A DNA stretch of 64,000 bases from Chitinophagales bacterium (GTDB taxonomy: Bacteria > Bacteroidota > Bacteroidia > Chitinophagales > Saprospiraceae), in assembly GCA_017303475.1 (NCBI GenBank), contig JAFLBO010000018.1:55959-119958 (forward strand), in the 5' to 3' direction. The notes beneath the pieces are model-generated. The model had not been told where the DNA came from. It made no database searches and saw nothing but the letters and a program-made list of their open reading frames with translations. How positions within the stretch are numbered: position 1 is the first letter of the stretch; each line of letters begins with the position of its first letter. The translations under genes were made by a program, and so were the position numbers. This document shows positions 44,191 to 54,700 of this stretch, piece after piece.

Positions 44191-45814
44191 TATTGGGCTG
44201 CAAAATGTAAAAATAAGTGCTTTCTTCCAGGATTTTGCCCTTTTCGATACACTGTCGGGTGAAAGACATCTCCGGGTCTGACTGGATTTTGGTCCACTGT
44301 GATTTTTGAATCAACAGGATTGGCTGGCGGCTTTCCAAAGCCTGTTCCAGCAATGTGTTCCTTCCGTTGGTTTCCCGATTAACCACCCAGTCCAGCGGCA
44401 GGGGAGGGTAGGATTGGGTGAGGAAATTGGCTTGCGGGAAAGCAGGAAGAACCGTAAACCGGGGGTATTTGACTGCAAGTTCGGCCAATTCCTGGTAAAG
44501 GCCGGCTGTTTCGGCGTCAGAATAAATGCCCTGCAGTGCCGGGAAAACCCTGCCCAAATGTTCAGTCATGTCGTTCCGGTTGCCATCCCTGTAAATAAAA
44601 TTGAAGCCCACTCTGAAGGCAAGCACCAGGAACAGCGCATAAATCCATGGGAACGCGCCCGCCCGTGATTTCCAGGCAGTGTTGGATGCCAGATCTTTGC
44701 TCAGTTGCATGCCCGCCCATACCCAGGGTGTGGCAAAAAGTATGGGCAGGTTATAGCCCCAACTTACCGCCGCCGACCAGGAAACAGCCATCAGCAGCCA
44801 TCCGGCGCGCTGTGCCCGAAATCCATTAAGTATCCTCTGCCAGAGGCTTCCCTCCCCGGGCAGATTGTGTACGCCATAGAACCATAAACCAATCCAAAAC
44901 ATGGCCCTGCTTTGTGCAAAGGGTACAGTATGGTCTTGCCGAAGCCAGGTGATGGCCGCATAACTCATGGGTAGCGCCACCAGCCATAAACCCCATAAAA
45001 TCAATACTTTATCAGGTCTTTGCTGACGATAATGCCAGTAAAAAGCGGGAATCAACAAGATTAATCCAGGTATGGCCAGCTCAAGCGTTATCCTGAAATA
45101 ATCCACCAAACCGTGCTGTATTGCCTGTTGCGAAGAAGCAGCTCCGGCAGTCATTTGCCTGTAAGCGTCCAGTAATCCGGCATGATGTAAATAGCCGGCA
45201 AATACACCGCCAGCTGTCAGCAATCCAAGAGCTAACCAAAGGGTTGTTTTCAGGCCATCCTTTTGCCCCAACCAAGCAATGAGAACAAAAACAGGCAACA
45301 AGGGGTAAAACGATTGTTTGCAAAGCAGGCTGCCGGCCAGCACTATACCTGCAGCAAAAACAGCCGGAGTCTTTCCCTTGAGCAGCAACCAGGCTGCCAA
45401 AACAGCCAGCAAAATGCCGTCTACCGTATGCCAGGCCATGGCCGGGTAGCAATGCGCTGATACCAAAAATCCGAGTGAGGCCAGTATCCATCGCTGTTTC
45501 CCTTCGGCCAGTACTGCGGCGCCCAACCAGGAGTATGTCAGCAATTTACCGTAAAAAATCCAGCGTTCTCCCAGGATCGACCAGTGTTCCGGTAACAGCC
45601 GGATTTCCAGTGCCCGCAGCCAAACCGGCAATGGCGGTCTGACGTAAATGATGTCCTGATACAAAATTTTGCCGCTGAGTACCTGCCAGGCCAGTCCGGT
45701 CAGGAAACCGCCATCGGTTTCGTTGATACCAAAAGGGGCGTACAGAAACAGGTAAAGGGCCGCCAGACCGAAAAAGAGAAATTGCCATTGCCTGGCGGAT
45801 AAAGAAAAAGACAT
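44180..45814 (-). CDS. GT39/ArnT-like membrane glycosyltransferase
   Basis: A 544-residue polytopic membrane protein resembling dolichyl-phosphate-mannose mannosyltransferases and ArnT-type GT-C glycosyltransferases. The first large periplasmic loop has GINETDGGFLTGLAW and DIIYVRPPLPVWLRALE, where the acidic residues match the GT-C catalytic DE-like motif. About ten hydrophobic helices follow, and then a soluble C-terminal part (about 430-544). It probably uses a polyprenyl-phosphate sugar donor. It is coupled to the HAD phosphatase gene by an 11-base overlap and is divergent from hemL. The substrate is unknown. Confidence 0.82.
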   Translation of the reverse strand: MSFSLSARQWQFLFFGLAALYLFLYAPFGINETDGGFLTGLAWQVLSGKILYQDIIYVRPPLPVWLRALEIRLLPEHWSILGERWIFYGKLLTYSWLGAAVLAEGKQRWILASLGFLVSAHCYPAMAWHTVDGILLAVLAAWLLLKGKTPAVFAAGIVLAGSLLCKQSFYPLLPVFVLIAWLGQKDGLKTTLWLALGLLTAGGVFAGYLHHAGLLDAYRQMTAGAASSQQAIQHGLVDYFRITLELAIPGLILLIPAFYWHYRQQRPDKVLILWGLWLVALPMSYAAITWLRQDHTVPFAQSRAMFWIGLWFYGVHNLPGEGSLWQRILNGFRAQRAGWLLMAVSWSAAVSWGYNLPILFATPWVWAGMQLSKDLASNTAWKSRAGAFPWIYALFLVLAFRVGFNFIYRDGNRNDMTEHLGRVFPALQGIYSDAETAGLYQELAELAVKYPRFTVLPAFPQANFLTQSYPPLPLDWVVNRETNGRNTLLEQALESRQPILLIQKSQWTKIQSDPEMSFTRQCIEKGKILEESTYFYILQPNNGQ

Positions 45815-45887
45815 GCTCGTGGCTTATGATTAATTTCCTGACAAAAATCTGAAAACTATCGGGTTTGTGTAACGGTATCTTTGCGGC

Positions 45888-47210
45888 ATGAATCAGAATT
45901 CCTATCCAAGTCCGGCTACGTTTACCCGCGCACAAAGCGCGGCCCTGTTTGAAACTGCTCAAACTTATTTCCCAGGCGGGGTTCACAGCCCTGTTCGTGC
46001 CTTTAAAAGTGTGCAGGGGCCGCCTGTTTTTTTTGAACGCGGTGAAGGGTGCCATTTGTATGATGTTGATGGACAATCGTATGTGGATTTTTGTTGTTCC
46101 TGGGGTCCACTGATCCTCGGGCACGTGCATCCGGAGGTGTTGGCGCGTGTACAACAAACGGTGGCCTCCGGTATGTCGTTTGGAGCGCCAACCCCGCACG
46201 ATAACCTGATTGGCAAGCTGGTTCTCGACAATCACCGCTACATTGAAATGATCCGTTTTGTGAGCAGTGGCACGGAAGCGGTAATGAGCGCCCTGCGTTT
46301 GGCCCGTGGTGTAACAGGAAAAAGCAAAGTCATCAAATTTGAAGGCTGCTACCATGGCCACGTGGATTCCCTGCTGGTAAAAGCCGGCTCAGGGCTGGTT
46401 ACTTTTGGCATCAGTTCTTCGGCGGGAATACCGGAATCATTCGCAGCAGAAACCATTGTGGTGCCTTTGGCTGACCCTGAAGCGCTTGAATCAGCCTTGA
46501 AGCAATATGCAGGGGAGGTGGCTTGTGTGATTATTGAGCCGGTACCAGCCAATAATGGCTTGCTGCTCCAATCTGCTGAATTTCTGCGTTTTTTGCGTGA
46601 AAAAACCCGTGAATACGGCGTTTTGTTGATTTTCGATGAGGTTATTTCCGGTTTTCGGGTTGGCTTTGAAGGAGCAGCAGGTTTGTACGATATCCAACCG
46701 GATATCCTGACATTTGGTAAAATCATTGGCGGCGGAATGCCGGTGGGCGCTTATGCTGCCAGCAAGGAAATTATGCAGCATGTAGCGCCAGTTGGGCCGG
46801 TGTATCAAGCTGGAACGCTTAGCGCCAATCCGGTGGCTATGGCGGCAGGTTTTGCAACTCTGACGGAGTTGTTGAAACCCGGATTTTATGAAGGACTGGA
46901 GGCAAAAACAGCAGCCTTCACCGGCAGATTGCAGGCATATTGCGATCAAAAAGGGTATGAAGTGACCTTCCCGCACCAGGGATCTATTTTCTGGCCAACA
47001 TTTACCCGGGAGACAATACACAGAAGCGATGAGATAGATGATTCACGCATGCGATTCTTTAAGGTAATGCACCTGGAATGTTTGAAACGCGGCGTGTACT
47101 TTGGCCCTTCCGGTTACGAAGTTGGATTTATCTCTTCGGCGCACACCGATGCAGATCTTGATTTTGCAGCAAGCCAGATTGAAGCCAGTCTGGATGTTGT
47201 TTTTAGCTGA
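45888..47210 (+). CDS. hemL: Glutamate-1-semialdehyde 2,1-aminomutase
   Basis: A PLP enzyme converting glutamate-1-semialdehyde to 5-aminolevulinate in the C5 haem pathway. The 440-residue protein shows FPGGVHSPVRAFKSV near the start, RFVSSGTEAVMSALRLARG, the PLP-binding EGCYHGHVDSLL and VIFDEVISGFR-like LLIFDEVISGFRVGF. The Schiff-base lysine is in TFGKIIGGGMPVGAYA. Motifs and length fully match HemL. A TATCTTTG at 45876-45883, just before the ATG, is a candidate -7 box with an almost leaderless transcript. A weak GGGCAG hairpin at 47217-47238 follows. Confidence 0.96.
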   Translation: MNQNSYPSPATFTRAQSAALFETAQTYFPGGVHSPVRAFKSVQGPPVFFERGEGCHLYDVDGQSYVDFCCSWGPLILGHVHPEVLARVQQTVASGMSFGAPTPHDNLIGKLVLDNHRYIEMIRFVSSGTEAVMSALRLARGVTGKSKVIKFEGCYHGHVDSLLVKAGSGLVTFGISSSAGIPESFAAETIVVPLADPEALESALKQYAGEVACVIIEPVPANNGLLLQSAEFLRFLREKTREYGVLLIFDEVISGFRVGFEGAAGLYDIQPDILTFGKIIGGGMPVGAYAASKEIMQHVAPVGPVYQAGTLSANPVAMAAGFATLTELLKPGFYEGLEAKTAAFTGRLQAYCDQKGYEVTFPHQGSIFWPTFTRETIHRSDEIDDSRMRFFKVMHLECLKRGVYFGPSGYEVGFISSAHTDADLDFAASQIEASLDVVFS

Positions 47211-47216
47211 TATTCG

Positions 47217-47238
47217 GGCAGGGTGGATGCTCTGCCCA
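47217..47238 (+). terminator. Weak hairpin after hemL
   Basis: GGGCAG pairs with CTGCCC around 10 bases, followed by AACTTTTGTTT. The stem is short, so this is a tentative intrinsic terminator. Confidence 0.45.
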
Positions 47239-47394
47239 ACTTTTGTTTCCAGGCAAATCCTTACTTTGTCTTCGCTTGTCTTTTCCTCCTGACTGAAATG
47301 TCGGGAGAGCAAATATCTTTGCGGCGATTTTGTGCGTAAGCAGTCTGTATTGGATTAAAAAACGCCGGGAATCAAGTACTTATCTACTACTTAC

Positions 47395-49758
47395 ATGAGA
47401 AATTTCTCCATTTTCATTCTTGCTTTTTGCTTTCCCGTCTTTCTTTTTGCTCAAAAAGGAACAGTACGTGGTAATGTTTTTGACAAAGGTGATGCAGCCC
47501 CGATTGGATTTGCCACTGTAGCCATTGAAGGCACAGGTCTGGGCGCTACTACAGATTTGAACGGTTTTTTTACCGTGAGCAATGTGCCTGCAGGCAAACA
47601 AAAAATCAGAGTCTCCTTTTTGGGTTATGTAGACTATACTGCCGAGATTGAGATAAAAAAAGGCGAGATTCTTTACCAAAATGTCTTTTTGGAAGAAAGC
47701 GGCACCGAACTGAAGGAAGTAGTGGTGAGCGGCAAAAAAACGCAAGCCAAATCGGAAGTGCAGATTTCCAAAATTGCCGTTACGCCCAAACAAATCCGGG
47801 CGCTGCCATCAGCCGGCGGCCAGGCCGACGTGGCTCAGTACCTGACGGTTCTGCCGGGGGTGGTGTTCACCGGCGACCAGGGTGGTCAGCTGTATATCCG
47901 CGGTGGTTCTCCAGTGCAAAACCGGATTTTGCTGGATGGTATGACCATCTACAACCCATTCCACAGCATTGGTTTTTTCTCTGTATTTGAAACAGAACTG
48001 ATCCGCAACGTGGATGTGTTGACGGGCGGTTTTAATGCAGATTATGGCGGTCGTATCTCGGCTGTGGTGGATGTAAAAACCCGCGAGGGTAACCGCAAAC
48101 GTTTGGCAGGTATCGTTTCCGCCAGTCCATTCCAGGCCAAAGCCGTTGTGGAAGGTCCGCTGCTTAAACTCAAGGAAGAGGGTGGCGCGAGCATTTCCTT
48201 CGTGGTAACCGGGAAAAAATCCCTGATTGATGAAACGTCCAAGGCGCTGTACGGCTATGTAGGCGACACCACTGATATTCTTGGTCTGTTCCCTCAATCT
48301 GAACTCTGGAAAGCCCCAAACCGCGATACCAACGTGGTACGTGGCATTCCGTTCCAACATGAAGACATTTATGGAAAAGTAACCTTGCTGACCGGAAACG
48401 GTAGTAAGTTGAACCTCTTTGGTTTCAAATACAAGGACGCGGTGGATTACGGTATCACCGATTATGGTTGGAACAGTTCCGGTGGCGGTATGGACTTTAC
48501 GGTTATCCCTGCCAACTCTAATACCATTATCAATGGTGTGATTACGGTTTCTGGCTATGACACCTATATTGAGGAAGCCGACCGTCTGCCACGTAACAGT
48601 AGCATCAATGGCTACAATGCCAGCCTGAATTTCACCAATTTCGGACGCAACAGTGAGTTTAAATACGGTATTGACCTGACGGGCTTCAAAACTGAATTCA
48701 AATTCATCAACTTCAAAGGGTTCCCGATTGAACAGGTGGAAAACACCTCTGAAATCAGTGCTTATGCCAAATTCCGCAAAAAAATTGGTCCTTTGGTTAT
48801 CGAGCCGGGGGTTCGTTTGCAGTATTATCAGTCGCTCAACGACTTCAACCCGGAGCCTCGTTTGGGTTTGAAATATAATATTACCGATCGTTTGCGCTTC
48901 AAAGCAGCGGGTGGTTATTATTCCCAGAACCTGTTGTCGACGGTGAATGAGCGCGATATTGTTAACCTGTTTGTAGGTTTTCTGTCTGGTCCAGAAGAGG
49001 CCCTGTACAAACCTGGCACTACACCGGGTGTAGATGCCAACCGCACGGATCATCGTTTACAAAAATCCATCCATGGTGTGGGTGGTTTTGAGATTGACGT
49101 AACCGACAATTTTGACCTGAACGTAGAGGGTTATTACAAGCGTTTCACTCAGCTGATCGCCGTAAACCGTTATAAATTAGTAGGAACTGACCCGAATTTT
49201 ATCACAGAAACCGGTGATGCATACGGTATGGACGTTTCCGTTAAGATTGAAGCCAAACGTGCCTATCTGTGGGGTGCGTATTCTTACGGTTTTGTTACCC
49301 GTAATGATGGTGTACAAGAATACCCACCGGTGTTCGACCGTCGCCACAACCTCAACCTCGTAGGTACTTACCAGTTGGGTAAAAAGAAAGAATGGGAGGC
49401 AGGTGTACGCTGGAACTTTGGTTCCGGTTTTCCGTTCACCCAAACTCAGGGATTCTACAATAATGTAGATTTTTCAAACGGGGTGAATACAGATATTTTG
49501 GGCGGCAACTCCACTGCAGATCAACTGGGCATCATCTATGCTGCCCAGCGCAATGGCGGTCGCTTGCCATACTACCACCGTTTGGACATTTCCATGAAGC
49601 GCATTTTCAAGTTCAGCAAACACAGCATGCTTGAAGTGATTGTTTCTGCCACCAACACCTACAATCGTCCGAACATTTTCTACTTCGACCGGGTGCGCTA
49701 TACCCGTGTAAACCAGTTGCCGATCCTGCCGAGCTTGAGCGCGACGTATCAGTTTTAG
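47395..49758 (+). CDS. TonB-dependent outer-membrane receptor with carboxypeptidase-like domain
   Basis: A 787-residue TonB-dependent receptor. Signal peptide MRNFSIFILAFCFPVFLFA is followed by a carboxypeptidase-regulatory-like domain (about 20-105: GTVRGNVFDKGDAAPIGFAT, RVSFLGYVDYTAEIE). The plug domain (about 120-225) has GQLYIRGGSPVQNRILLDGM, and a 22-strand barrel ends with a Phe (SATYQF). It imports a ligand using the proton-motive force through TonB-ExbBD. There is no SusD partner beside it, so a polysaccharide system is unlikely; an iron, cobalamin or peptide ligand is possible. A TATCTTTG at 47314-47321 could be its -7 box. Confidence 0.93.
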   Translation: MRNFSIFILAFCFPVFLFAQKGTVRGNVFDKGDAAPIGFATVAIEGTGLGATTDLNGFFTVSNVPAGKQKIRVSFLGYVDYTAEIEIKKGEILYQNVFLEESGTELKEVVVSGKKTQAKSEVQISKIAVTPKQIRALPSAGGQADVAQYLTVLPGVVFTGDQGGQLYIRGGSPVQNRILLDGMTIYNPFHSIGFFSVFETELIRNVDVLTGGFNADYGGRISAVVDVKTREGNRKRLAGIVSASPFQAKAVVEGPLLKLKEEGGASISFVVTGKKSLIDETSKALYGYVGDTTDILGLFPQSELWKAPNRDTNVVRGIPFQHEDIYGKVTLLTGNGSKLNLFGFKYKDAVDYGITDYGWNSSGGGMDFTVIPANSNTIINGVITVSGYDTYIEEADRLPRNSSINGYNASLNFTNFGRNSEFKYGIDLTGFKTEFKFINFKGFPIEQVENTSEISAYAKFRKKIGPLVIEPGVRLQYYQSLNDFNPEPRLGLKYNITDRLRFKAAGGYYSQNLLSTVNERDIVNLFVGFLSGPEEALYKPGTTPGVDANRTDHRLQKSIHGVGGFEIDVTDNFDLNVEGYYKRFTQLIAVNRYKLVGTDPNFITETGDAYGMDVSVKIEAKRAYLWGAYSYGFVTRNDGVQEYPPVFDRRHNLNLVGTYQLGKKKEWEAGVRWNFGSGFPFTQTQGFYNNVDFSNGVNTDILGGNSTADQLGIIYAAQRNGGRLPYYHRLDISMKRIFKFSKHSMLEVIVSATNTYNRPNIFYFDRVRYTRVNQLPILPSLSATYQF

Positions 49759-49769
49759 GGGGCGTTGGG

Positions 49770-50069
49770 GTCATTTAGTGGTCATTGGGAGGTCATTTAG
49801 GAGTCATTTGGGGCATTACTCTGATACTTCCCCCTGCCAGACTTTGTCATCCTGAGCACAGCGAAGGGTCTGATGTAAGACGCGCAATCAGTTCCTTCGC
49901 TGTGCTCAGGATGACAAAGTCTGGCATTCCATCAACTCCTCCTTCCCCCCCAAAAAAAATGACCCCCAAATGACCCCTAAATGACCCCCAAATGACCTAT
50001 AAATGACCCCCAAATGACCTATAAATGACCCCCAAATGACCCCTAAATGACCAATAAATGACTTCAATT
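49770..50069. repeat. CTAAATGACC arrays nested around a 33-bp-arm hairpin
   Basis: GGTCATTTAGTGGTCATTGG words (49770-49815) precede a hairpin whose arms 49835-49867 and 49894-49926 are exact complements (TGCCAGACTTTGTCATCCTG at the left start). After the hairpin, about ten AAATGACCCCTAAATGACC words run from 49958 into the start of selD. The TTTGTCATCCTGAGC core resembles a word that is widespread in bacterial genomes; that is recalled, not checked. The array is a relative of the one at 18944. Confidence 0.9.
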
Positions 50070-51104
50070 ATGGAATACCGTCTCACACAATATTCCCATG
50101 GCGCTGGTTGCGGCTGCAAAATATCTCCAAAGTTGCTGGACAATATCCTGAAAACCGGGTTAGAAAAGCAACACTTTCCGGCGTTGTTGGTGGGCAATGA
50201 AGAACGTGACGATGCTGCCGTATTTGATCTGGGTGACGGCACGGCCATTGTGAGCACCACAGATTTTTTCATGCCCATTGTGGATGATCCGGAGGATTTT
50301 GGTCGCATAGCCTCTGTGAATGCCATTAGTGATGTGTATGCCATGGGAGGCAAACCATTGGTAGCCATTGCTATTTTGGGTTGGCCGATCAACACACTTC
50401 CTCCTGAAGTGGCTAACGCCGTGATTGAAGGCAGCCGGAAAGCCTGTGCGGAGGCAGGTATTCCGCTGGCTGGCGGACACAGCATTGACAGTCCGGAGCC
50501 GATTTTTGGATTGGCGGTTACGGGAAGAGTCAGCATCAAACACCTGAAAAAAAACGGAGGCGCTACACCCGGCGCCAAGCTGTACCTCACCAAACCACTT
50601 GGTGTAGGTATTCTGACCACGGCCCAGAAAAAAGCAGTTTTACAGCCAGAGCACTTGCATATAGCTCCTGACAGCATGAAAAAGCTGAACAGCATCGGCG
50701 CTGTTTTTGGCGAATTGCCGTATGTGCAGGCTATGACAGATGTAACCGGATTTGGGCTTTTAGGGCACTTGTCTGAAATGTGCGAGGCCAGTCATGCCAG
50801 CGCGGAAGTAAGATTCAGCGAAGTACCAACCATCAACCGGGCCATCCTGGATCATTACCTTGCCTTAAAATGTGTGCCCGGCGGAACGGTCCGCAACTGG
50901 GACAGCTATGGGCACAAAATTGACGGCTCCACCGAGGCGCAGCGCAATCTCCTTGCCGATCCGCAAACCAGTGGCGGGCTGCTGGTAGCCATTGCACCTG
51001 GATTTGAAGCGGAATTTGAAGCTGTTGCTGCTGAACATGGTTTTTCTTTAAAACCGTTTGGGGTATTTACTGAGCGGAAGTCGGCGCTTGTAACAGTTAT
51101 GTAA
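50070..51104 (+). CDS. selD: Selenide, water dikinase
   Basis: SelD makes selenophosphate from selenide and ATP for selenocysteine and selenouridine synthesis. The N-terminus MEYRLTQYSHGAGCGCKISP has the conserved GCGCK, with the catalytic Cys (not selenocysteine) and Lys. Later blocks are DDAAVFDLGDGTAIVSTTDFF, DVYAMGGKPLVAIAILGWP, LAGGHSIDSPEPIFGLAVTG and DVTGFGLLGHLSEM, all as expected. An earlier ATG at 50058 lies in the AAATGACC repeat word; ATG 50070 is preferred since MEYRLTQ matches the family start. No selA, selB, tRNA-Sec or mnmH is seen in the window, so the product use is unknown. Confidence 0.95.
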   Translation: MEYRLTQYSHGAGCGCKISPKLLDNILKTGLEKQHFPALLVGNEERDDAAVFDLGDGTAIVSTTDFFMPIVDDPEDFGRIASVNAISDVYAMGGKPLVAIAILGWPINTLPPEVANAVIEGSRKACAEAGIPLAGGHSIDSPEPIFGLAVTGRVSIKHLKKNGGATPGAKLYLTKPLGVGILTTAQKKAVLQPEHLHIAPDSMKKLNSIGAVFGELPYVQAMTDVTGFGLLGHLSEMCEASHASAEVRFSEVPTINRAILDHYLALKCVPGGTVRNWDSYGHKIDGSTEAQRNLLADPQTSGGLLVAIAPGFEAEFEAVAAEHGFSLKPFGVFTERKSALVTVM

Positions 51105-51106
51105 GT

Positions 51107-51290
51107 ATTACATGATTGACGATTACATGAGTACATGATTGAAGAGGGAGGGCGCTGGGCTTGGGATTCGTACGGATGCCAGACCCAGCGCCCTCCCTCT
51201 TCAATCATGTACTCATGTAATCGTCAATCATGTAATTCCTTCCCCTCTTCAATCATGTACTCATGTAATCTTCAATCATGTAATCATACT
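51107..51290. repeat. Composite palindromic element, GTACATGATTGAAGAGGG family (copy H)
   Basis: The arms 51107-51159 and 51184-51236 are exact 53-base complements (GAAGAGGGAGGGCGCTGGG at the inner end) around a 24-base loop. A further half-unit (51237-51290) repeats the outer words. The element begins just after the selD stop. A near-identical element in opposite orientation lies at 56640-56815. Confidence 0.93.
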
Positions 51291-51744
51291 TTAACCTTTT
51301 CTCGTTGGATTTATCCTTTTACTGATATACCTTTGAAAAGTTTTTAATCCGCATCCTTTTACAAAAACACTTTTCACATGGTTGTTTACCCTAAAACTGA
51401 TCTGGGCATTTACTTTAGCCTACCTGGTATTTTCACGATTTGTATTTTTTGTTGACTCTGGACTTGGTGGTTTGCCGCCAAGTGTGATGTGTGTTTTACT
51501 ATAGATGGTATTTACAAGACTTGATTGATGATTATGCTGTAGTTAGGGATACTTTCCAAAAGTGTTTTTTATTCGGTTTTTCCTGGATTGGCCTTTGTGC
51601 AGCAAAGGTCCGAAAGTGTTATGGCTATTATTTTATTTGAGCAAAAGTGGTGTTAACACCCGTAAGAAAATATCAGACAGATATTCCCGGTTTTTACCTG
51701 AAATGGCCGGGTTAAAAATCAGAGTAAGGATTACTTAAACCGAT
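51291..51744. other. AT-rich gene-free stretch upstream of the first cassette gene
   Basis: I see no convincing gene, RNA or repeat in this 454-base segment. It is clearly richer in A and T than the neighbouring genes and has many runs of T, such as GTGTTTTTTATTCGGTTTTTC. It presumably holds the promoter of the gene at 51745. Confidence 0.5.
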
Positions 51745-54700
51745 ATGTTGTTTATGAAAAACCTATTCAAGTTGAACAGTCTCTTTAAAACAAGCTGGCC
51801 TCATTTGTCTTATCCCTTATTTTGCCTCGGAAGTTTTTTCCTAATCTTGGTATCCGTTCAACGAGTAAATTGCCAAAGTTTCACATGCAGCTGCACTGGC
51901 TCTGGAGTACTCAACATTGATGCGTCCCCGGCCAGTCCCCACTTTAATCCGGCTTTGGGAGGCGCCCTTTATTCTGTATTAGAGGCCGCTTTCAATTATG
52001 ACCAAGACAATGATGGTGACATTGACATCTTGGAACACAACGGTTGTATAGCCATCGCAGGCAGGTTGATCATTGACCAAAATCTGACCATCAACAATTG
52101 TTCAAACATTAAAATGCAGCCATGTTCTGAAGTTTTTATAAATGCGCATAAAACGTTAACCTTGACTCAAAACACCATTTATGGCTGCGAACAAATGTGG
52201 CGCGGCATAAATGTTCAGCCATTTGGGAAGCTTTCTTTCCAATTCAACGAAATTAGAGACGCACAATATGCCATATTCGCTAACGCAAGCGGCGTAGCAT
52301 GGCCGCCACCCGGAGGTAATCCTGCTACAACCATTGAAGTAATCCGAAACAACTTTTTTCAAAACCATATTGGAGTTTATGCCCTCGGTTTTGGATCGAC
52401 TATTTCTAATTTGGCTCATATGCCCTTTACACGAAATACCTTTATTGGAAATGGAACAGACCTTCTTCTGCCGCCTTGTGATCAAAATTTATCCAACTGG
52501 AATGCAAACAACGGATATGCAGGCGTAGTGAGCAGCTGTGTATCTTTTACTATTGGCACTCCAACGGATGTAGGATTTACGAATACCTTTTCAGGCTTGA
52601 GGAATGGTGTTCTTGGCGAAAACTGTTGGCTGGAGGTAAATAATGCCAGTGTTTCTGATATTGTTGGAACCTGGCCTTTAGAAACAAATATCCCAACTAT
52701 CAACTTTTCAGAAGGCATCGGTATTTTGTCAAATACAGGGTTTTCAACAGTGCGGAATTCGATAATTAATATAAGTGACCATGGGATCTATTCCAATGCA
52801 AATTTTTTGACCGCTACAGGCAACAATATGCCCAGCGTACGCCGAGGTATAGAGGTGGTAAGGCCCATTGGATTCAATATTTCCGAAAATCAGGATATTT
52901 ATTACGGTAGCCGGGGCATCATTGGCAGAAATCTACAAACAGGGCCACTTAGCACTTTTTTGACCTATTCTTTGAATAAAAATGTTATTCATAACAGGGA
53001 CCAAAACACTGGAGGTAGCATAGGTAATAATGATATAGCAGTTGAAATGCGAGATGGGAACCTACCCGATTTGATAAATGCCCGTATGTCTGAAAATGAC
53101 ATTTTCTTAGATGCTACTGATATTGGTTTCTATATTACAGGTGTTGGACGCTGGACGTTAGATGGAAATTATGTCCAACACCGGGCATTGCCCTCCACCC
53201 AAACCTCCGCAGGCTTAAGTATTGTTGTATTAAACTCCCCCAGAAATTATTTGTACAATAACACAGTTGAGGATATAGCTATTACCTCAGGATCAAGAGG
53301 TTATACCCTATCTGCTTCTTCTGAAAATGAGTTTTGCTGTAATTGGTCGGATGGCAGTTCAATCGGCTATCAGTTTTTCAATGCATGTGGTAGCACTTCT
53401 TTGAGAAGGTCGGATTTATTTTCGCATGGGACCGCGATACAAATAAATGCAACCAGCTCGATTGGAGAACAAGGGCCTCCCAACCTACCTGCACTTACTT
53501 ACCCAAATTACGACAATATCTTTAACAACACATCTGGAACGGCAAGGCATTTTGGCATGACCGTGGGGCAAATTAACACTTCCAGATTTCATGTTCTGAC
53601 AGACCAGACTGATGACTGGCCCGAAGCTCTGGATTTCCCAAATATCCCTGCACCGCCAGCAAATACCTGGTTTGTAGCTGATGGAATTGGTCAAGTAACC
53701 TGTTCAGATTGCTATGTCCCCCCAGCGGTTCCCGATGGCAGAGGCAGGCAAATTGATGCCGCAGACCTAATTGTTGCTGGGGAGGGTTTTGATCACAATG
53801 AATCATTACTTAAAGCACTTCAGTGGGAAAGCAGCCGTGATCTGTATCGTCGAATGCGAAATTACCCAGAGTTGATCGGAAAAAACGCCCTATTGGATGC
53901 ATTCTACTCTGAAGGTCACTCATCAAAATTGGGTAGTTTCTACATTGCTGACAGCCTTGTTGCTGATTTGTCAACAATCAATCCAAATTCTGGAGCAGCG
54001 ATGGATGGAGCAATCCAACATATCAAGCAAACGGAAACTGAAATCGTTACGGTCCTTTCAGGACTGCCTAATGCTCAGACCTGGGGAGATTCTTTGGTCA
54101 TTTATAGACAAGCCGAAGCTGTTCGCATGGGCGCGGTCGCCTATGCAGAGGCATTGACCTTAAACATTCAACAGTCTCACTATCAGAGCCTGGAAAAATC
54201 ACAGTCTGCCATTCCAATAATTGGTGCAATTCAAGCGACCAACCTATTGGAGCAAAACCGAAAGGATGCGCTCCTGATCTATGCGCAAACCGTTGGACGA
54301 GGGAACTATCTGCTCAGTCCGTCACAAGCAGCCACCATTAGCGCCATAGCACATCAATGTCCAAGTGTGGGTGGAAGTGCTGTTTATATAGCAAGGACTC
54401 TATATCAGTTATTTGAAGAAAAATCTTTCAACGACGAAAGCATTTGTGAAGCTGAGGAACGCAAATCACCAGAAATACAAGTTCCAATAGCGGATGATTC
54501 TGCTAACTTTAGCATCGTTCCAAATCCGGCCTCAGAGTATGTTGTATTTGCCTTTCACAGCATGACCGACCAGGCAGTAAGCATCACAATCTCCAACATT
54601 TCTGGTCAGGTTGTGTTAACACAAGAAGCATATCCCGACCAGCACTTTTTCTAGGTTCCTTTATTTGGGCTTATAAACGGGGTCTATTTCTGTCAAGTCA

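Noticed and set aside
54652..54654. Recoded stop (selenocysteine or pyrrolysine) given the nearby selD
   Set aside because: Selenocysteine uses TGA, not TAG, and nothing in the window suggests pyrrolysine genes. A nonsense change is simpler.
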